Source: Mesaphorura yosii (Eukaryota > Arthropoda > Collembola > Poduromorpha > Tullbergiidae). Taken from it: a stretch of 64,000 nt of DNA. This document shows positions 50,627 through 64,000 of this stretch, one piece after another. Position 1 is the stretch's first letter. Each line of letters opens with the position of its first letter. The stretch covers positions 1-64,000 of the forward strand of contig WIXG01000318.1 in the NCBI GenBank assembly GCA_009869945.1. Reading direction: 5' to 3'. The notes under the pieces were generated by a model. The model made no database searches, was not told the DNA's origin, and saw nothing but the letters and a program-made list of their open reading frames with translations. The position numbers and the translations under genes were made by a program.

Positions 50627-51590
50627 TGAGGTTTAATTGCTAGCGTCAGTTCAGTACAACACAAATAAAAGTCCAACTCCACTCCGATTTATCCGATGAG
50701 ATTCCCAAAATAGTACTCCGACTCGCGTCGTTGGTATGCACATTCTCTGTAGCGTCTTTGCCAGAGGTTTGCAATCGTCTCACCCAAATTTCCAGAAGTT
50801 CACCGCACGAATTAACCAGGAGGAATTTTTGCAATCACCAATCACATTCTCAATTCAGACGAGCGTCTAGCGTCTCAATGCACAATGCAAAATTCTGGGA
50901 GTCAGTCCAATGCAAATAGCAAATGTAAACAGTAAACAATGCTTAAATTAGTTGAGTTTCATAGATGAGAACAGAGGCAGAAGCCACGCCAAACTGAGTC
51001 CAGTCCCAATAAATTAATCCTGTTTCACTTTCGCAGTCTTGAACACAGCGTCTCAATCGGAAGTAAACACCGCGCGTGAATTTGTGACAGAATACGTAAA
51101 TCTCAGAATAATGCTCACAAGTGAAACGCTGCCACTACACTTGGAACCGGGCACGTCAGACTTAAATTCACAATCGCAGTCGCAATTCGCACTAACCACA
51201 AGGGCGTCTGTCCGAAGACAGAGTCACGAATCACGAATCACGAGAGTCACCAAAACAACCGAGTTTGAGAGTTGCCGAAAAGCGATGAGGAACATCCTCT
51301 CCACCTGAACCATGAAACTCAACTGAGAGCGAGTGCAAGGTTTTTCCGTTTCTCAGGCTCACAGCCGAGCCAAGCCACTCACGTACATCAAAGCAGCGTT
51401 CTCTTTCATTCCCATTCCATTCTCATTCTCGAAAATGTTACGCTACGACGACGGTACACATTTTCAGCCAAACATTGTAGTATGTACGCGTAAGCGTACG
51501 CTGTGCCTGTGCCTGTGTGTCTCGTCGTCGCTTGCGTAGCTTTGGCGTGCCGTAGTAGAGTGGATTACTAGTACGAGTAACCTGGCCGAC

Positions 51591-51611
51591 TGGCACTTGG
51601 CACTTGGCACT
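51591..51611. repeat. (TGGCACT)3 tandem repeat
   Basis: Three direct copies of a seven-base unit, just downstream of CTGGCCGAC. Confidence 0.8.
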
Positions 51612-53247
51612 TTGCTCTGTGATGAGTGTTGAATGTATAAAGCAGTGCTAACACAATTAAACGTGGCCGTGGCTTAGCTTAGCTTGGCTTGGCTGCTTGC
51701 TGGATGCTGAAACCTGTCTGTCCGCCTGCGCCTCGCTCAAAGGTTTTTCGTACAATTATGTTCACTAATTTGTACTTCATACTAATTCCGTAATTCCGTG
51801 TCGCCTTTCTTTCACATCCGAAACACAAAACAAAAAATGCTGCAAAAATGAGAAAGAATTCGCCGCCGAATTTCAGCTGACAGCTTAATTTAGACAAACT
51901 TGATCGTGGAAAATTCGGTCAGGCATTCTCTGAAAAAAAGACTGCACAGTTCCAAATCCAAATCGCGAATCGCGCTTATGAATTTCTTTGCTTACGAATT
52001 TAATCATTACGCTGGTTGCTGTGCTGATTACAATTGCAGTTGCCTTATCTTTCATGCACAGCAAAGATTAGAAGAGTTCATGTGCTTGAACGGATCGCAG
52101 CGTCGCGTCTCACCGCGCAATGCAATTGGCAATACGCAATACTCGTACTTTTGCAAATACGAAGTTCATTATTCCCATTGTTTGGCCGCTTCTACATTAC
52201 TCAGAATTCAACACGGCAGCAACGTGTAATCACAACCACACTTTGCTGTGTTGCAATTGCAAAATCCCGACTGTGCCTGCGCCTTTTTTGGTTTAGCAAT
52301 GAACTCCTTCAAAGTTTACGTAGCGTGCGTGGCATAATGGCGAAAGGAAATATTCACAAATCTGCTGCTTCTTTCAGTGTCTCGCATTTGTTGTGGTTAC
52401 CGTACGAAAAGTCGTACCTACGGAGCTCGTCTTGGTTTTTGCGATTTGAGCCCAGTAACGCAAATTGGCGTGGCATGCCACCGCGAAATGTCGCAATCGT
52501 AGTCACATCTTTTAATCTTGTGCTTAATGACATTAGGCTGGAGACAAATGTGCTCGCGTGGGAGACCTCACCGCACCAAATTCATGTTAAGCATGGTTTC
52601 AGCAGCGACGAGTAATTTTTACGACCAGACGAACTTGCATCATGAAATTTCGCATTTCGCGATTAATTTGAATGCACTTGGGCTCGGTTTTGATATGATT
52701 ATACCTATGATTATTTCTTTGCTTGTGAGCTAAGAGGATACAGAAATTTGTGTGAAAATGTGACAACAGCGCAACATTGAAAGCAGCGAAATGCGAAAGA
52801 GATCCCACCCGTAGCCGCAGCTGAGTGGAATCGTCCACTGCAGCAGTGGTGGTCAACCTTCCTTAATGTCAGCGAAATACAAAACGCGAAATGCTGAGAA
52901 TTACTCACAAGGTGTTTGTAATTACGACACAACAGCCAACAGCCAACAATGGGCATGGGTTTGGGCTCGGGCGAGACAAGATCTTTGAACTTTAGCTGTG
53001 CACACGCACACAGGCCATAAACGGCTGCACTGTTGAAATTCGCACAGCGAATAGCGAATGCATGTGTATGTGATTAATGAGTGTATTGTTGCTGTAAGAG
53101 CTTGCTGCATTGCATTGCATTATTTCAGAGTCGTAGTCTCGTGCGGGATGTTGATTACGTTATTAATATTCTTCTGGTGATGCAAAATGAACGCAAAGTG
53201 GGGCAAGTGCAATACCTTCATTTCATTTCACTGCATTGCATTGCCTC

Positions 53248-53282
53248 GCGTCGCGTTGCGTTGCGTTGTGTTACGTTGCATT
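53248..53282. repeat. Degenerate (GCGTT)n tandem repeat
   Basis: About seven imperfect five-base units (GCGTC, GCGTT, GTGTT, ACGTT). Confidence 0.7.
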
Positions 53283-55240
53283 GTTGTGGTCGCTCCCTTC
53301 TCGCCTTTGCCTTGCCTTTGCTTGTTGCACCATCGCGTAATCATCGCACGACAATGTCACCATAAAAAAAATCATCATTCTCTTCGCCAACCAGAAAAGT
53401 TGCATCAAATTGTGAGATGAAATTTCGCAATGAGTGAATTGCTGTTTGGGCTTTGGCTGCGTCTTGCGTTGATTTGCCCATTGCGATTATGATTACGATT
53501 CACCTTAAACTTTCAAGATCCTGATTAAACAAATTAAATATTCTCATTGCCAATGATCTGCGTTTGCGTTGCATTGATTTGGATTTGGTTTTCCTTTCCG
53601 TGGTAGCCGGAATCGAAATCGAACGCAAAATGCAAAATACGACTACAATTCGTAAAGGCTTCAAAAAGAAACATGTGTTCCACATCAAATTCGAGCACTG
53701 ATCGACTCGGCTTTGTGCACATACAAAATTGGGACGGAATTGGCACGGAGTGCAAGTCGCAAATTTTATTACCTCAACAGAACTCTGCTTATTCATGCAC
53801 ATAAGACATACAAAATGTTGAGAATCTGTTCTCACATCTCACCTAAATTCATGGCATTCAGAGTTCATTTATTCATCGCATCGCAGCCCGATTTTATGAA
53901 GACGGATTCTGGCAGGCAGACAACTTCGCAATTCACAAAAGGCACCCGAATGTTCCAAATTATGTACTCGTACTTATTTTATGACTCATCGTGTTGCACC
54001 AGCCATAAAAAAAATTACTGCTGCTCGTGCGACTGCTCGCTCGTTTGGCCTCCGGTTTTCATCCTCCAATGCTCATTAAAATACGGGTAGCGGATTTCTT
54101 GATTTTATGTGACAGGCAGCCGTAAAAGTCATCCGCACGCGTCCTCTCATTTCGAGGCTCATGAAATAAAGTTTCGCGAGAAATAAAATGAGAAATACGT
54201 ATTTAAATCAACAAAAATGCAATCATTCGGGTCAGTTTTGCAAATCAAATTTCGCCGCTTTTTTACAACCGTCTTCCAAGTTTTCCTGTTTCAGTTGATT
54301 GAGTTGCGAATAAAAGCCAAAAAGCCATACGCCAACGCCGCATGTCAATTTTGAGGAATTTTCCATGTCGGTTTTGAACACCGAATAAAACCCAAAAAAA
54401 CCCATTGGCCATTTCACTCACTCATTAAATTTTCTCATGTTAAAAATGACGTGCGGATTTTTTAACCCATCGTTTTTTTATTAGAATTTAAAAGTATTTT
54501 TAGGAATGCAAAATCCTACCACGATTTTTATAGTTTACGCTCTACTTTTCTGTGCCGTCTTCTCAGCGGACGCGGGCGTGGACAACGAAGGAAGTTGTTT
54601 CCAAACGCTATAAGGAAAAACGCTAAAGGCTAAATTCAGCTCGAAAATGGTGAAGATGAGTACGGGAATGAATATACAAATGATTTATGAAGCCTACACA
54701 TGCAGATTGAGTGTTCCACGTTCGTTCGGTGAGGTCAGGTCCAATTACACAGGCGGCCGGGCTCCTACGAGCGCTACGAACGCGGTACGCGAAAGAGGAA
54801 GAACGAAAGAAAGTGAAAGAGAGATCAGACAAGATGCGAGATGCGACGCGAGAAGCAACGCGAGGCGACTTTCTATCTTCCGTTCTATTTAAGCCTCAGC
54901 TTCTCTTGACTGTGCGGCGAAATACGAATCTTCGCCGCATCTTTCCACTCTATTTTCCCAAACACTCGCACTCTCTTCTCTTCTCGTCATGACTGCAGCC
55001 AGCATGTAGGGAGCATAAACAACAGACAACGCAGTCCTGAGACCCTTGCATCACATCAAAATTCAGGCACTCTTCGTCTTCGTCTTTGTGGTTCCTCTCA
55101 TTTTTGTTTATGAAGTTAGCTTATGTTTATTTCCAACTAAGGAAGCTAACCCTGAACCCTTGCCTGATTCTTCGAGACAGAAGCATGTGGACTGTGGACG
55201 AGTGCTCTTCTAAAAAATTGATCTTTAATAAATACTGTGT

Positions 55241-55265
55241 CTTGTCTTGTCTTGTCTTGTCTTGT
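55241..55265. repeat. (CTTGT)5 microsatellite
   Basis: Five exact tandem copies of a five-base unit, the cleanest simple repeat in the window. Confidence 0.92.
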
Positions 55266-58200
55266 TTGCTCGGTTCTGCTGAGCATATTCTCATTCTCCA
55301 ATACGTCACATCATCACAAATGATACCATCTCATGTGAAAAGGGGAAATACTCCGAGTATCTTTTTTCAAACAGTTGGCCGCCAATCTGTTTCTTCTCTT
55401 CTGTCTTCTGCTGTCTGCAGGGACTAGACTTTTTAACAACAATCTGGCAACAGCATTGATTGACTGTACAAGAAACGTGAAACGAAGGGCCTGAATTCCC
55501 TGCGATGCATTCATTTTTTAAAAGTTGAAGCAAGAAATAATGAATAAATACAGTAAATAGCCTCTCAGGGCGAAAGTCGACTGAAGGTCATGCCTTCCGC
55601 TGGAGTGGACAGCGAATAAAGCAGTTATGGACGCAATAATTGCTGTGCGGAGGAGCTTGCAAGGTGATGCGACGTGTAAATTAGTCTTGGCAACTAAAAA
55701 CGAATAGTGCGAATAAGACACGAGATGCTCCTCGTTTCTCGTTTCTGGCGAGTGTGGGCGAGGCAGGGCGCTAATGTTAACTACGTTCTAGAATCACGCG
55801 TATGTTAAATCTTGTGGCTGTACTCTCGACCTGTCCAGTAAATCAGCCAGTTGTAACACACCTTCAGAGGCCAAGCCTCCTCGTTCGCTAATGTATTCGA
55901 GCTCACAAGCCTGCCTGCCTGCTCGCCGTGGCGTGCACACCACCAAGCCGTGATTACTGCTGCTGCTTCTGCTTGCTGGAAACTCGCAGACTCGTCCAGA
56001 GTTGCTACTAATCAGATGCAAAATGTAAATGCAAAGTATGTATTTCTGCATGGAACTCCGTCAAGCCGATCTCCGTCTTATTAGCATACATTACTGGCCC
56101 CTAATGAAAATGATGAATTGCAAACTCGACAAGTCGAAACTGATTTAAATAATAATGCGACTTTTCCAGCACGGTACCGCACGGCACGGCAGAGAAAGAA
56201 AAGGGAATTTTTCACCCGGCCTCATGCTTCTGTGCTTCTGCTTTCTTCAAGGCTCCATTCCGGTACAATTCCGCTGGTTTAGCATAAATTAAGGTGTATT
56301 TCGCATAATTTTACAAGGCAATTGACTTAATTTCTATTCGCAGTTCAAAGGTGAAATGCAGCAAGCAGCAGACACCTGAGATTTATTTCTGCACTCACGC
56401 CACTGCCGTAAAGAATTGCAGCGATTAATGAGCTCGTTTACGCGTCTACCCGTCGCATCTTCTTCAGGAAAACGATAAGCAGCTTTAATCTACAAAAACA
56501 AATCAATTAACCTTGTTTAACTGCCACCCTGAACCTACAATTAAATCAGTTACTGTTTAATATCAGCTTTTAGCTGTTAATTTTATATAGCATGCACTCA
56601 TAAATCGATCCATCATAATAATGTCTGTTTTTATGATGACGTCCTGCAGCAAACGCGAAGAGATGCGGAATTCGAGTTTGAAGTAGGTTCCCTTTCCTTT
56701 TCTTGCACGCCAACAATTGAAAGTGACAGTGACACATTAACGCAACGCAGGCGGGATTATTAATAAAACGACACATCATTCCGTAATGCGATACGACATA
56801 ACTTTAAATTATTCACATTGGTGTTTTGCATCTTGAAATTAGCATAACGCCGTTCTCAGGCTTCGTTTCTACAAGCAAAAGTAAATTTGCCATTTGCAGT
56901 GCGATGATGCCGTAATCCCTGCACGTTTCATTTCATCTATGGGGTGCGTATTTTTAGCATGCGTTATTGTGCAACCGCTTCATTTCAATTTGCAAATAGC
57001 AAATAGTGTGGCAACGCTAATTGCATTGCAATTCTGGTCATTCTCATTCTCATAATCGCTGTGACCAAACCAACCAAATCGCTGTATGTGAGGAAGTTAT
57101 TACTGATGAGATGATGATACCGTTCATAATTGCCGAATTGTAAATGGGAGGCCTAGAAAATGTACGCGAGTCTTTTGTGTTGGGAATTTGCTTGAGACAC
57201 TCGCTCAGCTGAGCACGCACGTGTCCAATTGCTACCCGAAATTACTATTCAAATTAACAATTTATAAGCAATTCGTAAATTGCAGCTTGCAATTTTTAGG
57301 TTGATTGATTTCATTGCTAATTAACATTTCACGACTGAATGCTCATGTGGGAGTCTGTTTCAACGACATCTGCGAATATCTGCAAACTGACCAAGCAATT
57401 CTGCAATTCCTTTTCCACATAGCAGGCTGAGCCGTGAGTTCGAGTTGAAAGAAGCAGCAAAATATGCTAATTTCGGCAGGAGGAATTCAAGCGCGGCTGA
57501 ACGTTAAACGTGGAGGTCACGCAGCACGGACGTGCTGCATTCCACTTGCAGAAAAAGCACCTGTGACCTGTCGTAATTACGTTGGCAGAAACTGACCAAC
57601 CTTCCTGCGCTCTGCGTCTGCGCCGTCTTCGTCAACTCAACATTTTCAAGGGTACTGCAATTTGCAACTTGTTTCTGAAATGGCCGTTCCTGCAGGGGAG
57701 GTGAGGCAGACTGGACTTCGACATTCCAATTCCCCATTTTGCTCAGTGCGAGAAGAGGAAAATGAAGGTCTTGCCACATGCATTCGCAATTCGCGTACAT
57801 TGCAAAGCACAGCAATATTTGTAAGTATGGAGTTAAATGGCCACTGCAGTCTCAACGTGGTTCAGGTGATAGTGTGGCTGTGGCCTGAGAACTGATAAAC
57901 CAAAGGCAAGGAGGCAGAGATGAAGAAAACCAACACAACATTGTGCTATGAAATGGCAAATGCGAAATGGCAAATAAATGAATAATGTGTACATTGTTAC
58001 AGAAAAGGAATGACGTGAATTTTGTTTTATGAATTGGAAACACGGTCGCCTTCACCTCATTTCGTCTTTTCTTTCTTTTGTGCCCAACTTTTAAACGTCG
58101 CATTCATTCACACGCAGCTACAGCGCAGCAGATCAAGCAGGCAAGCCAAGCCAAAGCCATGTTACCTTACGGAAGGTTTGCTGAAATTGTGCAACTGCGA

Positions 58201-61200
58201 CGCGTGAGGCATCGACGGATGTGCAGTCGCAGTGCAATGAAGGCCATAGAAAGGAGAAGTGCACAAATTTTTGGAGCTTTGATTAGGCTTTATAAGGCGA
58301 TTTGGTGAATGCAACGTTCGGATTCGTTGTCCTAATGAGGAAAATAATGAAGCATTGTGCTGCTGCCGCTATATATCTCATATTGCACAATCCAAAGCCA
58401 ATTTCGCGAATTCGTGTATTCGCACGCGCAATTTCCTCCATTCCCGCCAGTTTAAATGCCCACAGCATTTTCAGTCTCATTTGAATTGCCTGCCAAACCG
58501 CACCGCAGCGCAATCGGAAGAGATTCCGATCTCATTAGCGATACTCGCCTCTGCTCGGCCTCGTTGCCCTGTCCTGTCCTAATTAGCTATCGGGTCAGAA
58601 GAAGATAATCGCCAATCCCCAATCACTTCACCAAATCTGGAAGTTCATTGTAGAAAGCAGAACGAAGAAACCAGAAACCGCGATCATTAAGATAAGCTCG
58701 CCGAGTCCGAGTTCAAGTTGAACTATAAATTAAATCGATCGTTAGCAGTTTGCATTTTCGTGTCGGATGCAAGCGCAGACCGCATTCGCGATTCGCCCAT
58801 TTGCAAACGAGAAAGAAACGCAATAGTAATCTCCAATGCACAATGAGGACTTCGCATTCTCAATGTCATTATCAGACAGGCCAGCCCAGGCCAGGCCGCA
58901 AAATATTCCATTTCCTTTGAGATTCGAAATTTTTAGGTTGTGGGGACCTTTGCAGATAAGCTGGCGTGTACTTTCAAGTCCACTGCCACCGCAGACTGAA
59001 GATCCTTCCAAGCGATTAACGATTTAAGGAAATCAGAGCTCCTACGCTTATTTCTTTAAACAAAGACAATGCTCAATTGCGACTAATTGCAGCCACAGCC
59101 CGCAATCGCTACAATTTGCAAATACCGCGAATTATGTTGCGTAAATGCAAATTGAACTGTATGCGAAAGCAAAAGCATTGCGAGGCGTCTCCGCTCCTGC
59201 CGGATTGAACCTGGCCGAGAATGGTTTGGGGCGATGGAATTAATTTCTTCGTCCGCGTCTGTCCATAAAAAGTAGGAGGAATTCGTTGACCCAACGCCAC
59301 TTGCCAATTTCTCCAAAGACAGATGAAGGACTTTTTTTGCAGCTGCGACTGCGATTGTTGTTATTAAAGAGCGCTTGCATGGAAATCCACACCGCGAGAA
59401 GCATCTTTGACCATGAACAGATGAACCTCTCCGTTTTTTTGCCGAAGAGGTTCGCAGGGTTGAAGACACGACGGCGAAGACGACGTGTGTACGAATAACA
59501 ATGCGGGTGGGGTGTCCATCTGGAGGAAATGTTAATTCACAGATCAGAAGAGGAATTATTTCGCGAACGCAAAAGGAACCTGACGAAAGAGGCTCGATGA
59601 TAATTTAATAGGAGTCTGAGTGAGTGGGAGGAGACTCGAGGCGAAATCGAAGCCGAAGCAACAAGTAAAGTAAGGCTCAAGAAAGGAAAGACAAAGTGAT
59701 AAAATGTGTTATGGCTTTCTCACTCCACTTCCACGAGCTGCGTGCATGGCAAAATGCCGCTGCCGCTGGAAAGCAAATACAGGTATTTTACACCCATAAA
59801 ATACGTATGATTAGAAACTGCGAAATTGTTTCCTGCAAGCGCACGAGGTGTGAAGCCGTAAAACAAGCGAGACGCGACTCCGACCACTGCGACGTAGTGC
59901 ATTCTCAAAGCTTAACTCCAGTCTTTCTCGCATCTCGCCGGTGGGTCTCCGCAATTAGAAAATGGCAAATTAAATTCCTTTGTCCAGATTCCCGCCTGCC
60001 AAGAAATGCGTGTATCAAATGCGATAAAATCGCGTACGCTGAAAAAAAAATCGCAACTTTTCCATTGACTTTTAGTATAAAAAAACGAGAGCCTGGCCAG
60101 AGGCATTACATTGCAAATCTTCGTCTTCGTCGCTGCTCGGCTGCGTGTAGCGCGTGTAATTCCGTGCCGTGCTATCTTTTATCTCTCCAACAAGTTTGTT
60201 AATAAGTTGCTGTTGCTGTTTGCTCATCCTTTTCCTTATAAAGAAATGTTGCAAAAAAAATGTGCACTGCTAAGCTTGTGCACATTTGTGTGTCTTGTGT
60301 TGCTGTGCTGCCTCGCTGCCTGCTTGTCTCCTTCCCATTCGCTGCTCTTTCTCTATCTCAAAGGTGACCTTGTTGGGCTATTGACAGCGGCAGCAGCAGC
60401 AGAAGCAGAGAACGGAGAATGAAATACGGCTGCTGCATGCCTGGTTCGTTCTCGTTCCTTCTCATCACGCGAGCCAAAAGCAGCAGCAGCAATCTCAACC
60501 GCATCATGAATGAATTGTATGCATAAAATTTGCATCGACATTACAAATTACGAGCGACGAGTGGCGAGTGACGAGTGTCTTACAACATTACGGTCGATTG
60601 CGATTACAGCGAGCACAAATTTAATACGGCAGCGCACTGCTCACGAACGCGTCTTTTCTACGAAAACGGCCGCTCTTCAACGTCCAGAAATGAAAGCAAG
60701 GTTACAATAACAAAACCGACTGACTGTTAACGCCGTCCAGTCGGGAATTGTACATTGCATATAATTCGCGTCTGCTAAAAATAGAATTCTTGTTCACCGT
60801 TCGCAAAAATCAGCGTACATGCATGGAATACCTGTCGAAAAAATCAATCACTTTCGCGTTCAAACTCGTTGACGCTGAGAAATTCCAATTACAGCAGAAC
60901 CAAGTCAATATTCGGCACGGAAATCGGAGAAAACTGGCGGACGCGAAAGACCAAACAATTTGGAGGCGCGTACAGGAAACATGAGACTGACAAGTAGGCA
61001 AATAGCAAAGTAGCTACGCATTGTCCACGCCACGAATGTCAGATGCTGTAGAAGGCTGGAAATGGAAATTATGTTGCGCACGTACTCGTAGCGTTAATTA
61101 ATACTCCGTCCTACCAGCAAGCAGCAGCAGTACAGCATAGTAGGGAACAGCGAACAGCAGTTTTGACCATCCAGACAAGTTCAAGGCTAAGAATCGACTC

Positions 61201-61966
61201 ACGATGATGATGAGGATGAGGATGCTCTTTAGCGTGTGCAAGTACACAATACTGCTGGCGTGTTTACATATAAAGGCATTTCGCGTTTCGCAAAAAAAGG
61301 AAGATAACATTTAGCATTCGCCATTCGTGCAGTGTTGCAGAACATCGCACAGCTCTTCAATTCCGCCACGCACCGCAGCGCACCTTCTTCGTGGCTAAGA
61401 TGCCTAGGCGTCTTATAAACCACTTAATACTCGCCCTCCGCCGCTCTATATGCTCTCTGCAGTTAATACAGGCCGCTGAGTTATGAGAGAAAAAAGATGA
61501 AAGACAAGAAGAAGCGGAAAATCATGGAAAAACAACTCTCAGGGTCAACCGGATGAGACGAGCATGTAAAATGCTATGCAAATCGTATCGTACTCTCATA
61601 ATTCTCGATTGCATGAGTGCCTAGTCCTAAATGATGAATGAATCAAGTTTCTTATCAGTGCCCTCTGCCCCACCAGTGCGACTGCGACTGCAAAGCTTAG
61701 GCGTAATTCGCAATTCGCGATTGTCAATCGGCATGCAAATGCTTCACACTCATTCATTTCGCATTTTATGACAAGGAAAAAGGCAGCTAAAAATTGCGAG
61801 TCACAACGCCACTTCCTGAATAAAATCATGTCGAATGGTTTTGCGACCGTTTCGCTACTCCGAAGTTCGTTTATGCCTGAATAAAGCACGCTCGCTAAAT
61901 TCAGTGCGAGATTTTGAGGCCACGGCTGACCTAAAACTTGAGACTGACCAGAAAATTCGATACGGC

Positions 61967-61996
61967 GGCCTGGTCAAAGTTTTGCTTGACCAGGCC
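61967..61996. repeat. 11-bp inverted repeat with 8-nt loop
   Basis: GGCCTGGTCAA at 61967-61977 pairs exactly with TTGACCAGGCC at 61986-61996. Further GC-rich pairing outside is possible with a 3-base bulge. It also contains the GGTCA/TGACC nuclear-receptor half-site in both orientations. Confidence 0.85.
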
Positions 61997-64000
61997 AGGC
62001 CGCAAATGAGATAATCTTTTCGCTTTTGCAATGCTCTTCTGCGCTGAGGTTTTTCTCTCAATTCGTTTATCTGCAGCGTCTTGGCCGTAGTCTCCCGATA
62101 GTCGTCAGTCCGCAATCCGCAGCCCGCAATCTTTATTCTGTTCCGAATTCGCAATGCAGTGCTGTGCACATTCGCACCACATTTTATGACCTCAATAATG
62201 TGAAATGAAGAGGAACACGTCAACTTCCTTTCCGAATTGGTCAACCGCATTCAAGACGATTCAGCGCGACAACGACTGATTTATATTCTTCGTTCTTTCA
62301 GTGTCGCCGACAGTAAAATTCTGTATGGGTGGGCGAAGGCGAAGGAAGGTCAATAATCGTAATCGTAGGCTGACAAAGGAAAAGTTAGCATTTGAGAGCA
62401 TCGAACACGTGCTTAATGTTTGAAGAATACATAAAATGCGACTGCTGCGATGCGGCTTCAGCCTTCGCGATTTCTAAACCTTCCTCTTCGCTGAATTTCA
62501 TGACGCTCTGCCGAATTTAATTGCAATTGCGATGGGCTGTGCATAAGCACAGTATTGTGAATTATGCGCAACAGTGTTCATGTACTAATTTATAATTTGA
62601 GAAGCATGGCAAATGGAGGAAATAGACTGAAAAGAGTGCACGCGTTCTTGACTCTGATGCTCCTTCACTTTGCTTTGCTTTCCTTTGCCACAAGATTTCT
62701 TTTTCTTTTTAGCCTTGGCGACGCATCGCTCACTGCTTACTCACAGCAGATTTTTGCATTTTCGCACCAGATTTTATCATGAAGGCCAGAATTAGGATGA
62801 TTTTTGGTTTTTTGGTTGGTGCGAAAGAAGCGCACTTTAGCTTCGAAAAACTGGGTTTATAGTTTATAGTCGAGTCGAACAATAAACGACAGACTGCAAG
62901 ACTGCTGCAGGTTTGTTGTTCGTGCTCACCTTCTGCTGCTGCTTCTGCTGCTGCTGCAGTGATCCATCTCTGATGTAATGATGCGGAACGATGACTTGAC
63001 TCGTGCTTGAGCGTGCTGAAACTTAAGTGCGTGGCGTGCGCGAGAAAGTAGAAAATTGGAGCAAAATGTGTCAGGAATCGAGTTGGCTGTCGATTTCCTC
63101 GAGAAGAAACATTTGTTCCCTGCTGCCCTGCGCTGCGACGACGCATGCGCTCTGAATTACAGGCGTCCCGACGAGACAAAGGCAATGTGATGGTTTTGAC
63201 ATGCTTGGCAGAGCAAATAAATGCGCTTTACGCTGTCCAACGCCAAAGACACAAGATTGGGAGATGCAAAACATTTTTCAAGTGTAGGAACGAGACGCAA
63301 CAGAAAGTAAAAGTAGCCTTTCTTCCTCGCAGTGCAATGATTCATAAAATAAGAGTATGTAGAGTTTCTGTTCCAATAACCGCAACCGACGTGGACGTGG
63401 CTTACTTGGCTGCAAAAACAATTAATCTTCCATCTTCTCCATTCCCAGGCAGGCCCGAATAGGGGCCTGCAATGCAAACAATGCGTAAGGTCGGACGAGT
63501 TCGTGTACGAGTTTGACAGGGCCAAAAATAAAATCCTACCCTGCCTTCCTGCCTGCCTGCCCGCTCCCACAAACAGGCAGAACATAGTTCAGTTCGACTC
63601 GATCCATGGATCATTTCTTCTTCGCGTACGTTGTCCAGTCAAGCCATGTCTTTTGTCATGAACTGCCTCATTTACCATGCAGCATTTAAATGGGAGTAAA
63701 ACTGGAAACGGTGTCAAACTTAATTACGTACTTCGAGAGAACTATGAAAAGTGAATTTAAAATCCATACAAATGCGTATTTGGAGGGAGTGCGTAGAAAC
63801 CGATTTATAATTGTCTGCTCTGCACTGGCACTGAAACACTGGACTGGTCAGATGTGTAGTCTGTTATACAGTCGGGTGGGCAGAACTGAAGCGCATAATT
63901 ATGACGACGGAGGACATGACGACAATCATTCAGGAGACGAACCCAGAGCAACGAAGGAGAAGAAAAGCCGTACGCAAATTAAATTGGTGCCCGGTAAATT

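Larger units (their letters stand above)
50627..64000 (-). other. E74 upstream region; no supported coding exon
   Basis: 13.4 kb without a frame I can support as protein. It is either E74 5' flank or a first intron of a longer isoform. A pyrimidine-rich stretch ending in GCTAG just upstream of the ATG at 50626 could be an acceptor. An AAG|GTGAGC donor on the minus strand at 62930/62929 could end a 5' exon. Otherwise there are microsatellites, a hairpin at 61967-61996 and short dispersed words. I searched for the N-terminal segment of Drosophila E74A and did not find it. Confidence 0.5.

Noticed and set aside
57887-57898. GAGAACTGATAA, shared with miR-184
   Set aside because: The conserved 5' seed of miR-184 is absent and no hairpin partner is visible.
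62730-63185. 151-codon minus-strand frame with an Ala/Glu run from CAG repeats
   Set aside because: The run is from a microsatellite. The only interesting part is the donor at 62930, which I treat as a possible non-coding exon end rather than a protein.

Overview
This is eukaryotic, intron-rich DNA, almost certainly from an arthropod. The main evidence is an ETS transcription-factor gene of the E74/ELF type (Eip74EF, the ecdysone early gene) that can be rebuilt exon by exon on the minus strand. Its ETS domain, the SPADSGVSD block and the DCNGV C-terminus are typical of arthropod E74. The species cannot be named from the sequence. I see no bacterial-type genes, rRNA or tRNA genes, CRISPR arrays or recognisable viral or retroelement proteins.

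Layout. Bases 1-2162 are the 5' flank of a plus-strand gene and may hold its non-coding first exon, which would end at a strong donor at 950/951. From 2163 to 5918 lie four coding exons of an LRRC20-like leucine-rich-repeat protein of 214 residues, followed by a 3' UTR with AATAAA at 6536. Convergent to it, the E74 gene ends with its stop codon at 9555. Its long 3' UTR probably runs down to a poly(A) signal at 6661-6656, so the two signals are only about 115 bp apart. A 70-codon plus-strand ORF (7869-8081) is antisense to that 3' UTR; its status is doubtful.

E74 occupies at least 50626 down to about 6640. Its seven coding exons are 50626-50101, 32328-32119, 29632-29525, 26449-26324, 10929-10564, 10485-10293 and 9663-9555. 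All splice sites are GT..AG, all reading phases agree, and the product is 545 residues. Two introns are very long (17.8 and 15.4 kb). They are non-coding as far as I can see, but contain an 18-bp perfect hairpin, a MITE-like element with 18-bp terminal inverted repeats, and many short tandem repeats. The region 50.6-64 kb shows no convincing coding exon. It is probably E74 5' flank or the first intron of a longer isoform, with one possible non-coding 5' exon ending at 62930.

Function. E74 would be a nuclear, ecdysone-responsive regulator binding GGA-core ETS sites. LRRC20 is a small LRR protein of unknown function, and nothing ties the two genes together except their touching 3' ends. Most longer ORFs elsewhere look like chance frames: they overlap each other on both strands, lack conserved motifs and are low in complexity. 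I found no new multi-gene system. The points most worth a second look are the E74 isoform architecture with its PLDLS motif, the 18-bp hairpin, the MITE-like element and the antisense small ORF.
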